Origin: Myxococcota bacterium
Lineage (GTDB): Bacteria; Myxococcota; XYA12-FULL-58-9; JALHOP01
Length of the DNA: 64,000 nt
Reading direction: 5' to 3'
Assembly (NCBI GenBank): GCA_022842935.1
Contig: JALHOP010000016.1
Span: 62,001-126,000, forward strand
The translations under genes and the position numbers were made by a program. Shown here in pieces: positions 7,427 to 17,100 of this stretch (position 1 is its first letter; every line of letters begins with the position of its first letter). The notes beneath the pieces are model-generated. The model did no database searches. It had not been told where the DNA came from and saw only the letters and a list, made by a program, of their open reading frames with translations.

Positions 7427-9007
7427 CTACAACGGCTCCACGTCGAACAACGTGAGGCCCGGGACCTTCTCTTGCGCGTAGCGAAGAACGTATGGCGTCT
7501 CGACCAGAACCACCGGGGCGCCGTTGCGATCTTCGAGCACGGTGTAGTCACGCCTTGCTTTCATGAACGCGAGTCCCTCGGGATCGCCGCCAATCCAGCG
7601 GGCAATGCGGAACGGCGCGTTGATGAACTTGACCTCTGTTCGGTATTCGTTCTTGAGCCGCTCCTTGAGGACCTCGAACTGCATTTGACCGACGGCGCCG
7701 AGAAACGGGTCCTGGTGTGAAAGGCCCGGGCGATAGAACATCTGCACGACGCCCTCATGCGCGAGCTGCTCGAGACCGGTATCGAGCTGCTTGCGCTTGA
7801 GAGGATCCTTCAAGACGATCTGCACGAAGAACTCTGGCGCAAAGCGCGGAATGCCGTCGAACTTCATGACGCCGGCCTCAGCCAGAGTATCGCCTACACG
7901 CAGCGAGCCGGGATCGTACAAGCCGACGATATCGCCCGGATAGGCCTCGTCGACGATCGAGCGCTCTTGCGCCAGGAAGGAGTGCGGCTTCGACAAGCGC
8001 AGAGTCTCGGCGTTACGCCCGATGGTCACATCCATGCCGCGGGTGAACTTGCCGCTGACGACCCGCAGGAACGCGATACGATCGCGGTGGCGCGGGTTCA
8101 TGTTCGCCTGGATCTTGAAGATGAATCCGCTGAAGCGTTCATCCTCCGGCTCGACAATCTGATCACCGTTGGCGATCCGCGCGGCCGGTTTCGCAGCGCG
8201 CTCGGCCATGAAGTTCAGAAGTGTCTCGACCCCGAAGTTCGTCATGGCGGAGCCCCAGAACACCGGGCTAACGTTGCCGGACAAGAAGCCCTGATCGCTG
8301 TAGCCATCGCCAGCGGTGGCGAGCAGCTCGAGATCCTCGAGGACCTTGGCATAAGCGAGGTCGCCTAAGCGCTCTTTGGCGTGCTCGAGCGGCATCGTCT
8401 CGGTGTCGAGGATCTCAGTACCATGTGCCTTGGCCGTGAAGAGCGTCACCTGCCGCGTCTTGATGTCGACGACACCCTTGAAGTCACGGCCCATACCGAT
8501 GGGCCAGTTCACCGGCGCCACCTTCAGGTTGAGCGTGCTCGAGACCTCATCGATGAGCTCGAGCGGATCGCGCCCATCGCGATCGAGCTTGTTCATGAAC
8601 GTGACGACCGGGAGCTGCCGCATCCGGCAGACCTCGAAAAGACGGCGGGTACGGTCCTCCACACCCTTGGCGTGGTCGATGAGCATGACCGCCGAGTCGA
8701 CGGCAGCCAGCGTCCGATACGTATCTTCGCTGAAGTCAGCGTGACCCGGCGTGTCGAGGAGGTTCAAAGCGCTGCCGTGGTAGGTGAACTGCAGCACCGA
8801 CGAGGTGATCGAGATGCCGCGCTCTTGCTCCATTTGCATCCAGTCGGAGACGGCGTGACGCGAGGCCTTCCGGGACTTGACCGAGCCCGCGAGGTGAATC
8901 GCCCCAGCGTAGAGCAGAAGCTTCTCGGTGAGGGTCGTCTTGCCGGCGTCTGGATGCGAAATGATGGCGAAGGTGCGTCGCCGGGCGGCTTCGGCTGCGA
9001 GGCTCAT
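7427..9007 (-). CDS. prfC: Peptide chain release factor 3
   Basis: 526 residues from the ATG at 9007 (MSLAAEAARRRTFAIISHPD), matching the usual RF3 length of about 530. The frame continues 107 codons upstream, but that extension has non-coding composition. GTPase motifs: G1 SHPDAGKTTL, switch region QERGISITSS, G3 LDTPGHADFSEDTYR and G4 FMNKLDRDGRDP, followed by the RF3-specific C-terminal domains (VGQMQFEVLKERLKNEY). RF3 is the ribosomal GTPase that recycles RF1/RF2 after termination. It is apparently followed by the Nudix and membrane protease-like genes. Confidence 0.97.
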   Translation of the reverse strand: MSLAAEAARRRTFAIISHPDAGKTTLTEKLLLYAGAIHLAGSVKSRKASRHAVSDWMQMEQERGISITSSVLQFTYHGSALNLLDTPGHADFSEDTYRTLAAVDSAVMLIDHAKGVEDRTRRLFEVCRMRQLPVVTFMNKLDRDGRDPLELIDEVSSTLNLKVAPVNWPIGMGRDFKGVVDIKTRQVTLFTAKAHGTEILDTETMPLEHAKERLGDLAYAKVLEDLELLATAGDGYSDQGFLSGNVSPVFWGSAMTNFGVETLLNFMAERAAKPAARIANGDQIVEPEDERFSGFIFKIQANMNPRHRDRIAFLRVVSGKFTRGMDVTIGRNAETLRLSKPHSFLAQERSIVDEAYPGDIVGLYDPGSLRVGDTLAEAGVMKFDGIPRFAPEFFVQIVLKDPLKRKQLDTGLEQLAHEGVVQMFYRPGLSHQDPFLGAVGQMQFEVLKERLKNEYRTEVKFINAPFRIARWIGGDPEGLAFMKARRDYTVLEDRNGAPVVLVETPYVLRYAQEKVPGLTLFDVEPL

Positions 9008-9104
9008 GAGGCGGGCGGCACAAGACACCCTGAAAACGCGCAAGTCAACGCTTGGATGGCTAAAGCCGGCGACCGAGGGCCTATCGGCAGTGCCGTCGCC
9101 GCCG

Positions 9105-9527
9105 CTAGTTGTCCCAAACCACCTCGCGCTTCTTCTCCTCGTAGGCATTGCGATCGCGCACCCCGCGCACCAGGTCGGAGAGTATGACCCCGCTCGCTGG
9201 AACCCCGGTGAAGATCGCGCGCGCGTCGCCAAGCACGTAGACCATCGCCAGATCATGGACGGCATTGAGTAGCCAGAGCGTCCATTCGCGGCGGAACTCG
9301 GGCGAATACGACGCAAGCTCGCTCGCATCGACGAAGAGGGTCATGCGCACGGCGTCAAAGCGCCACGCGCGCAGATGCTCGACGGTGAGGGGGACAAGCT
9401 CTGCCTCGCCGTAGCCCGAGATCGTGACCTCGGCAGCGGCGCGCGCAAGACGCCGCAGCCGCGCTGCGCCACGCTCCGAAACCACGGTGATGGTGCTACC
9501 CTCGCGATCGACTCTGACGCCGGACAT
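9105..9527 (-). CDS. Hypothetical protein, STAS/SpoIIAA-like (tentative)
   Basis: 140 residues from the ATG at 9527, which has GGGGAG just upstream; a longer start at 9575 would add 16 residues without clear function. Predicted alternating beta/alpha pattern, no signal or membrane segment. The segment DASELASYSPEFRREWTLWLL followed by the VYVLGDARAIFTGV strand resembles STAS-like proteins with an FREEW motif that are frequent in Myxococcota. STAS domains bind ligands or partner proteins in signalling. The family assignment is by eye and uncertain. It lies 98 bases upstream of prfC on the same strand. Confidence 0.75.
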   Translation of the reverse strand: MSGVRVDREGSTITVVSERGAARLRRLARAAAEVTISGYGEAELVPLTVEHLRAWRFDAVRMTLFVDASELASYSPEFRREWTLWLLNAVHDLAMVYVLGDARAIFTGVPASGVILSDLVRGVRDRNAYEEKKREVVWDN

Positions 9528-9681
9528 GAAGCTCCCCGGAAGCGTTCGTCGAGTTGGGAGCAACGCGCGTGCCATGGCACGAAATCGCTCGATTCGTCTT
9601 AGCGGACACCCGTGCGTTCCGTCGTGTGCCGCTTGTGTTCCGCGTCGTTGTTCCGAAACGAAACGGCGGCGGGACGGGGAC

Positions 9682-11112
9682 TCACACCAAGATGAAGCGG
9701 AACCCGAGGTAGAAAATACCCGCGAGGAGTGTCACGACGGGCAAGGTGAGGATCCAAGCGGCCGCGATGCTGCCGACCGTGCCGCCTTGTACACCCGCGC
9801 CCCCGACAACCATGGTGCCCGCGACGCCCGAAGACAAAACGTGCGTCGTGCTCACGGGCAGGCCAAGGCCGCCCGATAAGCCGATGGTCGCGGCAGCGAC
9901 GATGCCCGCGCTCGCCCCTTGCGCGTAGCTCAGGTGTTGCTTGCCAATCTTCTCGCCGACGGTAACGACGATACGCTTCCAGCCGATCATCGTGCCGATA
10001 CCGAGACACAACGCGATAGCCACCAGGACCCATCGCGGCGAGTAGTCGGTGAGCGCGCGCATAGCCTTGCGATCGTCTTTGAGGTTGCCGCCGTCGAGAG
10101 CGCCCCTCTTGCTAAGGTCGTCGATGGCCTTGTCAGCGACGAGGATCGCTTGGCGCGCGAGAAAACGATGCTCGCGCCCAATATCCGTCATCGCGGTTTT
10201 CCCAGCCAGCATCTCCGTGAGCTGGGTGAGCTGCGACTGCGCTAGCGTCGCGAGCGCCAAGACCTCGTCGCGCTCTTCGTCCTGAACATGCTCGAGGTCG
10301 ATAGCCTCGACGTGAACCGCCAAGCGATTGGCCGCCACCGAGGCTCGCTCGATGGCCGTCTTGTCGGCGGACATGTCGAGCGCGAAACCGGCCGGCGCGA
10401 GCGCCATCAAGATGAGCATGACGAGGCCGACGCCCTTCTGTCCGTCGTTCGACCCGTGCGCAAACGACAGGCCCGCGCATGTGGCGATGAGCAACGAGCG
10501 TACCGACCATGCCGGCGGCTTGCCGGGCGTGGGCTCAGCATCGAGCGCCGGGTGCTTCATGCGCCGCATCACCCAGCGGATCCCCGCCATCAGAAGCCCC
10601 GCAGCAGTAAACCCGAACAGGGGTGAGATGACGAGCGCAAGACCAGTCTCACCCGCCTTGGCCCAGTTCACGCCTTCGCCAAAGTGATGGCCCGCGACCA
10701 GTGAGTTCGCGAGTCCGACGCCGAGAATTGCACCAATGAGCGTGTGCGAGCTCGAGGCGGGCAGCCCCATCGCCCAGGTGCCAAGGTTCCAGACGATGGC
10801 AGAGGCGAGCAGTGCGAGGACCATGGCGAGGCCAGCGCCGACCCCGCTCGAGACCACGAGCTCAACCGGCAGGAGCTTGATGATGCCCATGGCCACCGCG
10901 ATGCCGCCCAGAAAGACGCCGAGGAAGTTGCAGATGCCCGAGAGCACGACGGCGATGCCCGGTCGCAAGCTGTGCGTGTAGATAACCGTGGCGACGGCGT
11001 TGGCGGTGTCGTGGAAGCCGTTGACGAACTCGAAGCCGAAGGCGAGCAGCAGGCAAAGGGCGATGAGGACGTGGTGTCCCAGGCCGACTGCTGGATCGAA
11101 GATGGCTTCCAA
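9682..11112 (-). CDS. pit: Inorganic phosphate transporter, PiT family
   Basis: 476 residues with ten or more membrane helices. The duplicated PiT signatures are present: FVNGFHDTANAVATVIYT near the N-terminus and SFAHGSNDGQKGVGL in the second half, plus LPASSSHTLIGAILG and LPVSTTHVLSSGVAG. A charged cytoplasmic insert at about residues 255-355 (EHVQDEERDEV..) separates two membrane blocks. PiT proteins import metal-phosphate by proton symport through the inner membrane. No phoU-like partner gene is adjacent, although bacterial pit genes often have one. Confidence 0.95.
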   Translation of the reverse strand: MEAIFDPAVGLGHHVLIALCLLLAFGFEFVNGFHDTANAVATVIYTHSLRPGIAVVLSGICNFLGVFLGGIAVAMGIIKLLPVELVVSSGVGAGLAMVLALLASAIVWNLGTWAMGLPASSSHTLIGAILGVGLANSLVAGHHFGEGVNWAKAGETGLALVISPLFGFTAAGLLMAGIRWVMRRMKHPALDAEPTPGKPPAWSVRSLLIATCAGLSFAHGSNDGQKGVGLVMLILMALAPAGFALDMSADKTAIERASVAANRLAVHVEAIDLEHVQDEERDEVLALATLAQSQLTQLTEMLAGKTAMTDIGREHRFLARQAILVADKAIDDLSKRGALDGGNLKDDRKAMRALTDYSPRWVLVAIALCLGIGTMIGWKRIVVTVGEKIGKQHLSYAQGASAGIVAAATIGLSGGLGLPVSTTHVLSSGVAGTMVVGGAGVQGGTVGSIAAAWILTLPVVTLLAGIFYLGFRFILV

Positions 11113-11250
11113 GACGCGGACTCCAAGCCTCGCACGAGGCCATGGCCACTCGGCGGGGCGCCATTGACCAAAAAGCGGATGCCCTAAGCAAGCGCCTTTT
11201 CGGTCCGCGGCGTCTCAAGTCGCGCTTCGGACGTAGATTTCACCGGACTG

Positions 11251-11643
11251 TCACTTTGGCTTGGCCTCACTGCCAAAGAGCGCCAGCGCGTCACTCACGA
11301 CGCGGCGTAGGCGCGGCACGTCCCATGGCTTTGTCATCACCACATCGACGGGGGTGTCAGCGACAGTCGCCGCGACATCGAGATCTCCACTCAAGACCAT
11401 GCGGCGGGACCGGGGCGCGAGCGTCACCATGGCGTGCAGGACGTCGAGACCAGTCCCGTCGGTCATCGTCATGTCAGTGACGATGAGTGCGTACGCGTGG
11501 GCCTTCATGGCTTCGATGGCCTCGGTGACGCCGGACACGCAATCAATTGCGACATCGAGGCCGTGCAAGGAACGCACGAAAGCGCGCTGCACTGCAGTCT
11601 CATCGTCGACGAAAAGGAGGCGTGGGGTGCCGCTCATACTCAC
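11251..11643 (-). CDS. Single-domain response regulator (REC only)
   Basis: 130 residues that make one receiver domain with no output domain. Acidic pocket LLFVDDE (D13, D14), phosphoacceptor Asp in LIVTDMTMTDGTGL (about D57), conserved Ser in MVLSGD and Lys in VVMTKPWD are all present, so it should be phosphorylatable. Such proteins relay phosphate or bind partner proteins directly. No histidine kinase is adjacent; the orphan kinase at 22.6 kb is one conceivable partner, with no evidence beyond being in the window. ATG at 11643 or 11637 could be the start. Confidence 0.93.
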   Translation of the reverse strand: MSMSGTPRLLFVDDETAVQRAFVRSLHGLDVAIDCVSGVTEAIEAMKAHAYALIVTDMTMTDGTGLDVLHAMVTLAPRSRRMVLSGDLDVAATVADTPVDVVMTKPWDVPRLRRVVSDALALFGSEAKPK

Positions 11644-11771
11644 TGACTCAGCAAGCAGCTTGCCAAACCTCGAATCGCTGCCGGCTCAACGTGTTAGGTT
11701 GTACCCGGGCTGGGTGCGTGAGACACGTGTTTCGTTTCGCGACGCGCAAGCGTGCCGCGCCATGCGCCAAA

Positions 11772-11812
11772 TCCGCACACGCGGACAACACGGGGCGGAT
11801 TGCCCACCCCGT
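11772..11812 (-). terminator. Two adjacent GC-rich hairpins after the DUF2934 gene
   Basis: ACGGGG (11790-11795) pairs with CCCCGT (11807-11812) and encloses a further GG/CC pair; next to it TCCGC (11772-11776) pairs with GCGGA (11781-11785) around ACAC. They lie 12 to 53 bases beyond the stop of the DUF2934 gene on its strand. There is no T-run, so this would be a rho-dependent or stabilising 3' end rather than a textbook intrinsic terminator. The rest of 11644-11824 shows nothing. Confidence 0.35.
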
Positions 11813-11824
11813 CACACGCGAGCG

Positions 11825-12199
11825 TCAGGCGCGCATGCCCGCATTTGCGAGCAACGCGACGATTTCGGCCTCGGCCTCGAGCCAGTCAGTCTCTGGTGAC
11901 CCATTCGCAAAGCCCCGTCGCATAGCGCGGAAATACGCCGCCTCGGCGATCATGCGCCTGCGTTCGTCGTCCGCGGCGCCGACCGCGTGCTGGCCGCGAA
12001 TGATGTGACCGTTGATGCGATGGTCGCCGCTCATCGCATGCGTACCGTGTTCACGGCTGGTCGTGAAGCGGCCGTTCGTCACGAGATCGCTGCGATCGGC
12101 CCCGTTGGTCGGCGTCGCCGCCATGCTCTGAAGCGCGTCATTCGCGGCGCGCAATGGTTCTTTTCTCTTACGTCCCTTGGTCGACTTCGTATCTGCCAT
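11825..12199 (-). CDS. DUF2934-type protein
   Basis: 124 residues from the ATG at 12199 (MADTKSTKGRKRKEP); an ATG two codons earlier is equally possible. The first 80 residues are polar and basic, probably disordered. The C-terminal segment RRRMIAEAAYFRAMRRGFANG..DWLEAEAEI is the DUF2934 signature (I-A-E-x-AY, RG-F-x-G-S, DWxxAE). Function of the family is unknown; members are small soluble proteins. No operon partner is obvious: the next gene upstream is a lipoprotein gene 20 bases away on the same strand. Confidence 0.85.
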   Translation of the reverse strand: MADTKSTKGRKRKEPLRAANDALQSMAATPTNGADRSDLVTNGRFTTSREHGTHAMSGDHRINGHIIRGQHAVGAADDERRRMIAEAAYFRAMRRGFANGSPETDWLEAEAEIVALLANAGMRA

Positions 12200-12219
12200 G
12201 GTCATCTCCCCCTAGCCCT

Positions 12220-13320
12220 CTACGGAGCGCGCAACTCCTTGCGACGCTTGCACGCCCAGTTGTCGCCGCCGCTACAGCCGCGCTCGAGCAATGCCATGCC
12301 TCGCGCACGGTCGACCGCGACGCCCGTCCCAGTAAAGTAAGCTTCCCCCAATTGGCTGCATCCGAACGCGTCGCCTGCGTCGCAGGCTAACGTGAGAAGT
12401 GTCGCGGCTTGGTCCAGATTCCGCGGTACCCCTCTCCCCTCTTGCCGTTGCAGCGCCAGGGCGAGACATGCCTGAGTGACTTCGTTTACGCAAGCACGCT
12501 GGTAGAGCTCTGCGGAGCGTGCCGCGTCCTGGGTACCGCCACGGCCTGTATCCAATGCTTTCCCCAGCAGGAAACACGCGCGCGGCTCGCCCAGGTCGCA
12601 CCCACGCTCGAGCGGCTGGATGGAAAGCGCCGGATCACGAACCTCATCGGGTCCGTCTTGGCGGAGTGCTCCTTGCCGATAGCAGGCATACGGGTTCCCT
12701 AGTGCGCAGGCGCGATCGAAGGCGCCCACGGCGGCGGCCACGTCTTTGCCAACGCCCACCCCGGCAAGTAGGACGAGACCACGGCGCACACAACTCGTGG
12801 GGTCACCTTCGGCGCAACCGCCATCGTAGATCTGCGCCCCACGCCCCAGCTGCGGCGGCACACCGTAAGCGTCGATGTAGCCTCGCTCGACTCCAGCGAG
12901 CCCTTCGCTCACTTGTCCGCGAGCAGTCACGAGCTCTTGACGCACCTCGAGGATCCTCGCGGAGAGTTTCTCGAGCGCTTCCTTCACTTGCGCGGCCTTG
13001 AGTTTTCCCTGCTCCTTGACGAGCTGGGTTACCGCGGTATCGAGATCGGCGAGCTCGCCCTCGGCCGTGGCGATGCGGCTCGCAGCCAGCTCGGCTTGCC
13101 AGAGTGGCTGCAGCGCGCGCCGCAGGTCGGCGGCGTTGCGCTCGAGAGCCTGACGTGCCTCCGTGTTCGCCTGCTCGATGCTCTCGCAGCTGGGCGCGGG
13201 CGCCGTGACGGGCGGCGGCGCGGCTTTCGCTGCTGGGACTGGATCTGGAGAAGACGGGGCCGCTCCGCAAGCAAGCAAGCCCGCGAGCACGACGACGCAA
13301 CGGGGAGTCTGGTGCCTCAT
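12220..13320 (-). CDS. Sel1-repeat (TPR-like) lipoprotein with coiled coil
   Basis: 366 residues from the ATG at 13320 (MRHQTPRCVVVLAGLLACGA); the frame extends upstream but only this start gives a signal with lipobox LLAC. Residues 50-150 are an alpha-helical, Glu/Lys/Gln-rich coiled coil. From about 165 to the end there are about five Sel1-type repeats, each with a GD/LG..(S/A)C..LG pattern (for example ACALGNPYACYRQGAL and ACDAGDAFGCSQLGEAYFTG). Sel1 repeats mediate protein-protein contacts in the periplasm. Paired Cys recur in each repeat and may form disulfides. It is divergent from the MenH-like gene, with 38 bases between them. Confidence 0.9.
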   Translation of the reverse strand: MRHQTPRCVVVLAGLLACGAAPSSPDPVPAAKAAPPPVTAPAPSCESIEQANTEARQALERNAADLRRALQPLWQAELAASRIATAEGELADLDTAVTQLVKEQGKLKAAQVKEALEKLSARILEVRQELVTARGQVSEGLAGVERGYIDAYGVPPQLGRGAQIYDGGCAEGDPTSCVRRGLVLLAGVGVGKDVAAAVGAFDRACALGNPYACYRQGALRQDGPDEVRDPALSIQPLERGCDLGEPRACFLLGKALDTGRGGTQDAARSAELYQRACVNEVTQACLALALQRQEGRGVPRNLDQAATLLTLACDAGDAFGCSQLGEAYFTGTGVAVDRARGMALLERGCSGGDNWACKRRKELRAP

Positions 13321-13331
13321 GCCAGTAGCGC

Positions 13332-13352
13332 TATAAGCCTCTCGAGAGAGGC
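13332..13352. promoter_or_regulatory. Palindrome in the divergent 38-base gap, possible operator
   Basis: A perfect inverted repeat GCCTCTC-GA-GAGAGGC (13337-13352) sits between the divergent starts of the Sel1 lipoprotein (13320) and the MenH-like hydrolase (13359). TATAAG (13332-13337) touches its left edge and could be a -10 element for the rightward gene. Because no gene ends here it is unlikely to be a terminator. Confidence 0.4.
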
Positions 13353-13358
13353 GCAAGC

Positions 13359-14078
13359 ATGGTGACGCATCTTCTGGTGCATGGCTTTGCGGGCACACCA
13401 CTCGCCTGGGCCGAGATCGTGCCGCGCCTATCGGGAAACGCAACAGCGCCCGCGGTTCCGGGCCACAACGCCCCCGCCCGCAACACCTTCGCGGACTACG
13501 TCGATTGGCTCGTCGCGGAGGTGAGCCTCGTCGCCCCCCCTGTCCACCTCGTCGGCTATTCTGCGGGGGGCCGCATCGTCGCTGGCGCCCTGGCGAGGGG
13601 TATTGAATGCGCTGCCGCGACCCTCATCTCCACGAACCTTGGGTTAGGTTCCGAGCGCGAACGCGCCGAGCGCGCGGTCATCGATGCCGCCTGGTCAAAG
13701 CTCCTGCGCGACGAGGGCATCGACGCATTCACCGATGCCTGGGAGGCGCAACCTATCTTCGCGAGCCAATCTCAAGCGTCTGAGTCGCGACGAGTCTGGC
13801 AGCGCATGTCTCGCACCAGCCTCGCTCCGGACGTTTTAGCGGACGCGATGGACGCTCTGAGCCTGTCGCGCATGCCAGACCTTCGCGCGGCGATGCGGGC
13901 AATCCGTGTCCCTTGGCAGCTCGTCGTCGGCGCGCTCGACACGAAGTTCGTGGCCCTCGCGAAGGGCACGGGCGCCACGCGCGTCACCGAGCTGGCTGGC
14001 TGCGGCCACAATCCGCTCATCGAGGCCCCAGAGGCCCTGGCCGTTACCCTCAACAATTTCGTCAACGCAGCGCCCTGA
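13359..14078 (+). CDS. Alpha/beta hydrolase, MenH-like
   Basis: 239 residues. [13 protein letters not shown] is the oxyanion HG motif, GYSAGGR (about residues 66-72) the nucleophile elbow with Ser, and [14 protein letters not shown] carries the catalytic His; an Asp in VVGALDTKF completes the triad. Small size, GYSxGGR and the [16 protein letters not shown] cap segment resemble MenH (the menaquinone pathway enzyme that eliminates pyruvate), although many carboxylesterases look alike and no other men gene is nearby. Uncertain at substrate level. uvrA follows 43 bases downstream. Confidence 0.88.
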   Translation: MVTHLLVHGFAGTPLAWAEIVPRLSGNATAPAVPGHNAPARNTFADYVDWLVAEVSLVAPPVHLVGYSAGGRIVAGALARGIECAAATLISTNLGLGSERERAERAVIDAAWSKLLRDEGIDAFTDAWEAQPIFASQSQASESRRVWQRMSRTSLAPDVLADAMDALSLSRMPDLRAAMRAIRVPWQLVVGALDTKFVALAKGTGATRVTELAGCGHNPLIEAPEALAVTLNNFVNAAP

Positions 14079-14088
14079 GCCCTTCACA

Positions 14089-14104
14089 CTGAACAAGTGT
14101 TACG
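14089..14104 (+). promoter_or_regulatory. SOS/LexA-box-like site before uvrA
   Basis: CTGAACAAGTGTTACG lies 18 bases before the uvrA ATG. Its core GAAC-N4-GTTa differs in one base from the Gram-positive-type GAAC-N4-GTTC box. It also matches most positions of the reverse complement of the LexA site reported for Myxococcus xanthus (CTRHAMRYBYGTTCAGS, from memory), failing at three of 17. uvrA is a classic LexA target, so damage-inducible control is plausible. Confidence 0.45.
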
Positions 14105-14121
14105 TTAAAGCACGCGGCTCC

Positions 14122-17100
14122 ATGGCTTCACCCGTGCAGCTCGGGCCGGACTCGGCCGAAAGTCCTGAAAGCATTCGCATTCGCGGCGCTCGCCAGAACA
14201 ACCTGCGCGGCTTCGACCTCGACATTCCTCACGGGTCCTTGACGGTCATCACCGGAGTGTCTGGCTCGGGAAAATCGTCACTCGCTTTCCAGACCCTCTA
14301 CGCCGAAGGCCAGCGCCGCTACGTCGAGTCGTTCTCGGCGTATGCGCGCCAGTTCCTCGATCGCATGGGTCGACCGCAGGTCGATTCGATTAGCGGCATC
14401 CCACCAGCTATCGCCATCGAGCAGTCGAACCCGGTCCGCACGACACGCTCGACCGTCGGCACCATGACCGAAATCGCGGACTACATGAAGCTGCTGTTCG
14501 CTCGCGTGGCGACCCTCACGTGTCCGACCTGCGGCCGGCTCGTGCGGCGCGACGATGCGCAATCCATCGTTCGTGAGCTCGAGCATTCCCTCACCGCGAT
14601 GTCCGGCAAAGAGAACACCGGCGCCATTGCGCTCGTGCTGTTCGACTACCACTGTCCGCCCGAGCGAACGACGGGCGAAGTCGTCGAAACGCTGGTGAAG
14701 CGGGGGTTCCAACGTGCCTGGCTGCGTGACTCTGTCGTGCGACTCGAGGACTGCGATGCGCTACCGCAGCATTTCGCCGTCGTGGTGGACCGCGTCAAGC
14801 TACCGCATGACACTTCGCGGCTTCGCGAGAGCGTCGAGCAAGCGTTAGAGCTGGGCCTCGGACGTATGGAGGTGCGTTGCTTCGACGCCCAAGGGAGCTC
14901 GAGCGGCGCCTACAAGTTCTCCGCGCATTTGCATTGTCCGTACGACGACCTCGAATTCAAGGACCCCACGCCCAACGCCTTCTCCTTCAACAGCCCGGTT
15001 GGCGCCTGCGATGCGTGCAGCGGCTTCGGTCGCGTCATCACTATCGACCGCGATCGCGTCGTACCCGACACGCGTAAGTCCATTGGAGAAGGCGCGGTGA
15101 AGCCATGGCTCACCGACGGCCGCGTCTGGGAGATGCAGGAGCTACTGGCGTTCTGCAAGCGCAAGAAGATCCCGCTCGACGTGCCGTGGAACGAGCTCAC
15201 CGAAGCGCAACGCGATCTGGTCTGGAACGGCGAGGTCCCCTGGGAGGAATGGAGCGAGGGCCGATTCCCGGGAGTCCTGGGCTGGTTCGGGTGGCTGGAG
15301 ACCAAAACATACAAGATGCACGTCCGCATCTTGCTTGCCCGCTATCGCGGCTACATCACTTGCGACTCCTGTGCGGGGCGTCGCTTGAAGGATAGCTCAC
15401 TGCTCTGGCGCATCGGCAGCAGACCCGGTGAGCCGGGCAAGACGATCGCCGAGGTCTACGCGATGGCGGTCAGCGACGCCTCTGCCTTCTTCGACAAGCT
15501 GGAGATCCCAGGCAAAGATGAGGTCGTCGCCGAGCCAGTGCTGCGCGAGATCCGCTCCCGCCTGCGCTACCTCATCGAAGTTGGCCTCGAGTATCTGCAG
15601 CTGGACCGGGCCTCGCGCACCTTGTCGGGCGGCGAGGTCCAGCGCGTGAATCTTACGACTGCGCTAGGCGCCTCACTCGTCAACACGCTGTACGTCCTGG
15701 ACGAGCCTTCGGTGGGTCTACACCCGCGCGACAACGAACGTCTGGTGAAGATCTTGAAGGGTCTGCGTGACCAGGGAAACACGCTCGTCGTCGTCGAGCA
15801 CGACCCAGAGATCATTCGCGAGGCGGATCGCGTCGTCGACCTAGGCCCTGGCGCTGGCGCCCTGGGTGGGGAGCTCATCTTCGAAGGCACATACTCGGCG
15901 CTCTTGGACCACCCGCGCTCGCGGACGGCAGCGTACATGAGCGGCCGTGAAACCATCGGGATGCCACCTGAGCGACAGGCAGCGTCGCAGCCGCGACAGG
16001 CGGTCCCTCAGGCATCGAGCGGTCCAGTGCCGCGCGAACGAAAGAAAGGCATCGGCAAGTTCCTGAGCGTCACCAACGCTCGCGAGAACAACCTACGCGG
16101 CATCGACGTTCGTATTCCGCTCGGCGTCATGACCGGCATCACGGGTATCTCCGGATCGGGCAAGTCATCGCTCATCCACGATGTCATCTACGGTAACTTG
16201 ATGCGAGCCCGCGGCGAAGCCGTCGAACGTGTCGGGCTTTGCGACTGCGTCTCTGGCGCGGAACACGTTGGAGACATCGTGCTCGTCGATCAGAGCCCAG
16301 CGGGCTCGACGCCGCGTGCGAACCCCGCGACCTACGTCGGCGCCTGGAATGGTATCCGCTCCCTCCTTGCAAACTCGCCGCTGGCGAAGGAACGCGGCTA
16401 CGACGCAGGCACGTTCTCGTTTAACAGCGGAGACGGACGCTGCACGACCTGTCAGGGCGAAGGCTTCCAGAAGATCGAGATGCAGTTTCTCTCGGACGTC
16501 TACGTGCCCTGCCCCGACTGCGACGGACAACGCTTCAACGACGACGTGCTCGAGGTCACCTACCGAGGCAAGACCGTCGCCGACATCCTCGCCATGACCG
16601 TTCGCGAGGGTCGTGCATTTTTCGACAACCGGCGCGACATCCACGAAGCGCTGGGCGCAGTCGACGACGTCGGACTTGGCTATCTGCGCATGGGCCAGGC
16701 GGTGAACACCCTATCCGGCGGGGAAGCCCAGCGCTTGAAGCTCGCCTCCTTTCTCGTCCCGTCCGCGCAGGGCCGCGACAAACCTCGCCTGTTCTTCTTC
16801 GACGAACCGACCACCGGCCTGCACTTCGACGACATCAAAACGTTGCTGCACGTGTTTGGGCGTCTCACGAGCACCGGCAACACGGTCGTCGTGATCGAGC
16901 ACAACATCGATGTCATCAAGGCGTGCGACTGGGTGATCGACCTCGGTCCAGAGGGTGGCGCCGGTGGAGGCCAGGTCGTCGCGAGCGGTACCCCTGAAGA
17001 TGTAAGCCGTGTGTCGGCTTCGCACACTGGGCGCTTCTTGCGCGAGGCCTTGCGTGGCGGTGAGCGCATCGGCGGACGCTTGCCTTCAACCGTCGCCGAG

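Noticed and set aside
9008-9328. 107-codon upstream extension of release factor 3
   Set aside because: It has no RF3 homology and overlaps the gene upstream; length from 9007 equals the family norm.
13906-14121. N-terminal extension of UvrA into the MenH-like gene
   Set aside because: The extension overlaps a real gene in another frame, has Arg/Ser-rich non-coding composition and would place the SOS-like site inside the coding region.
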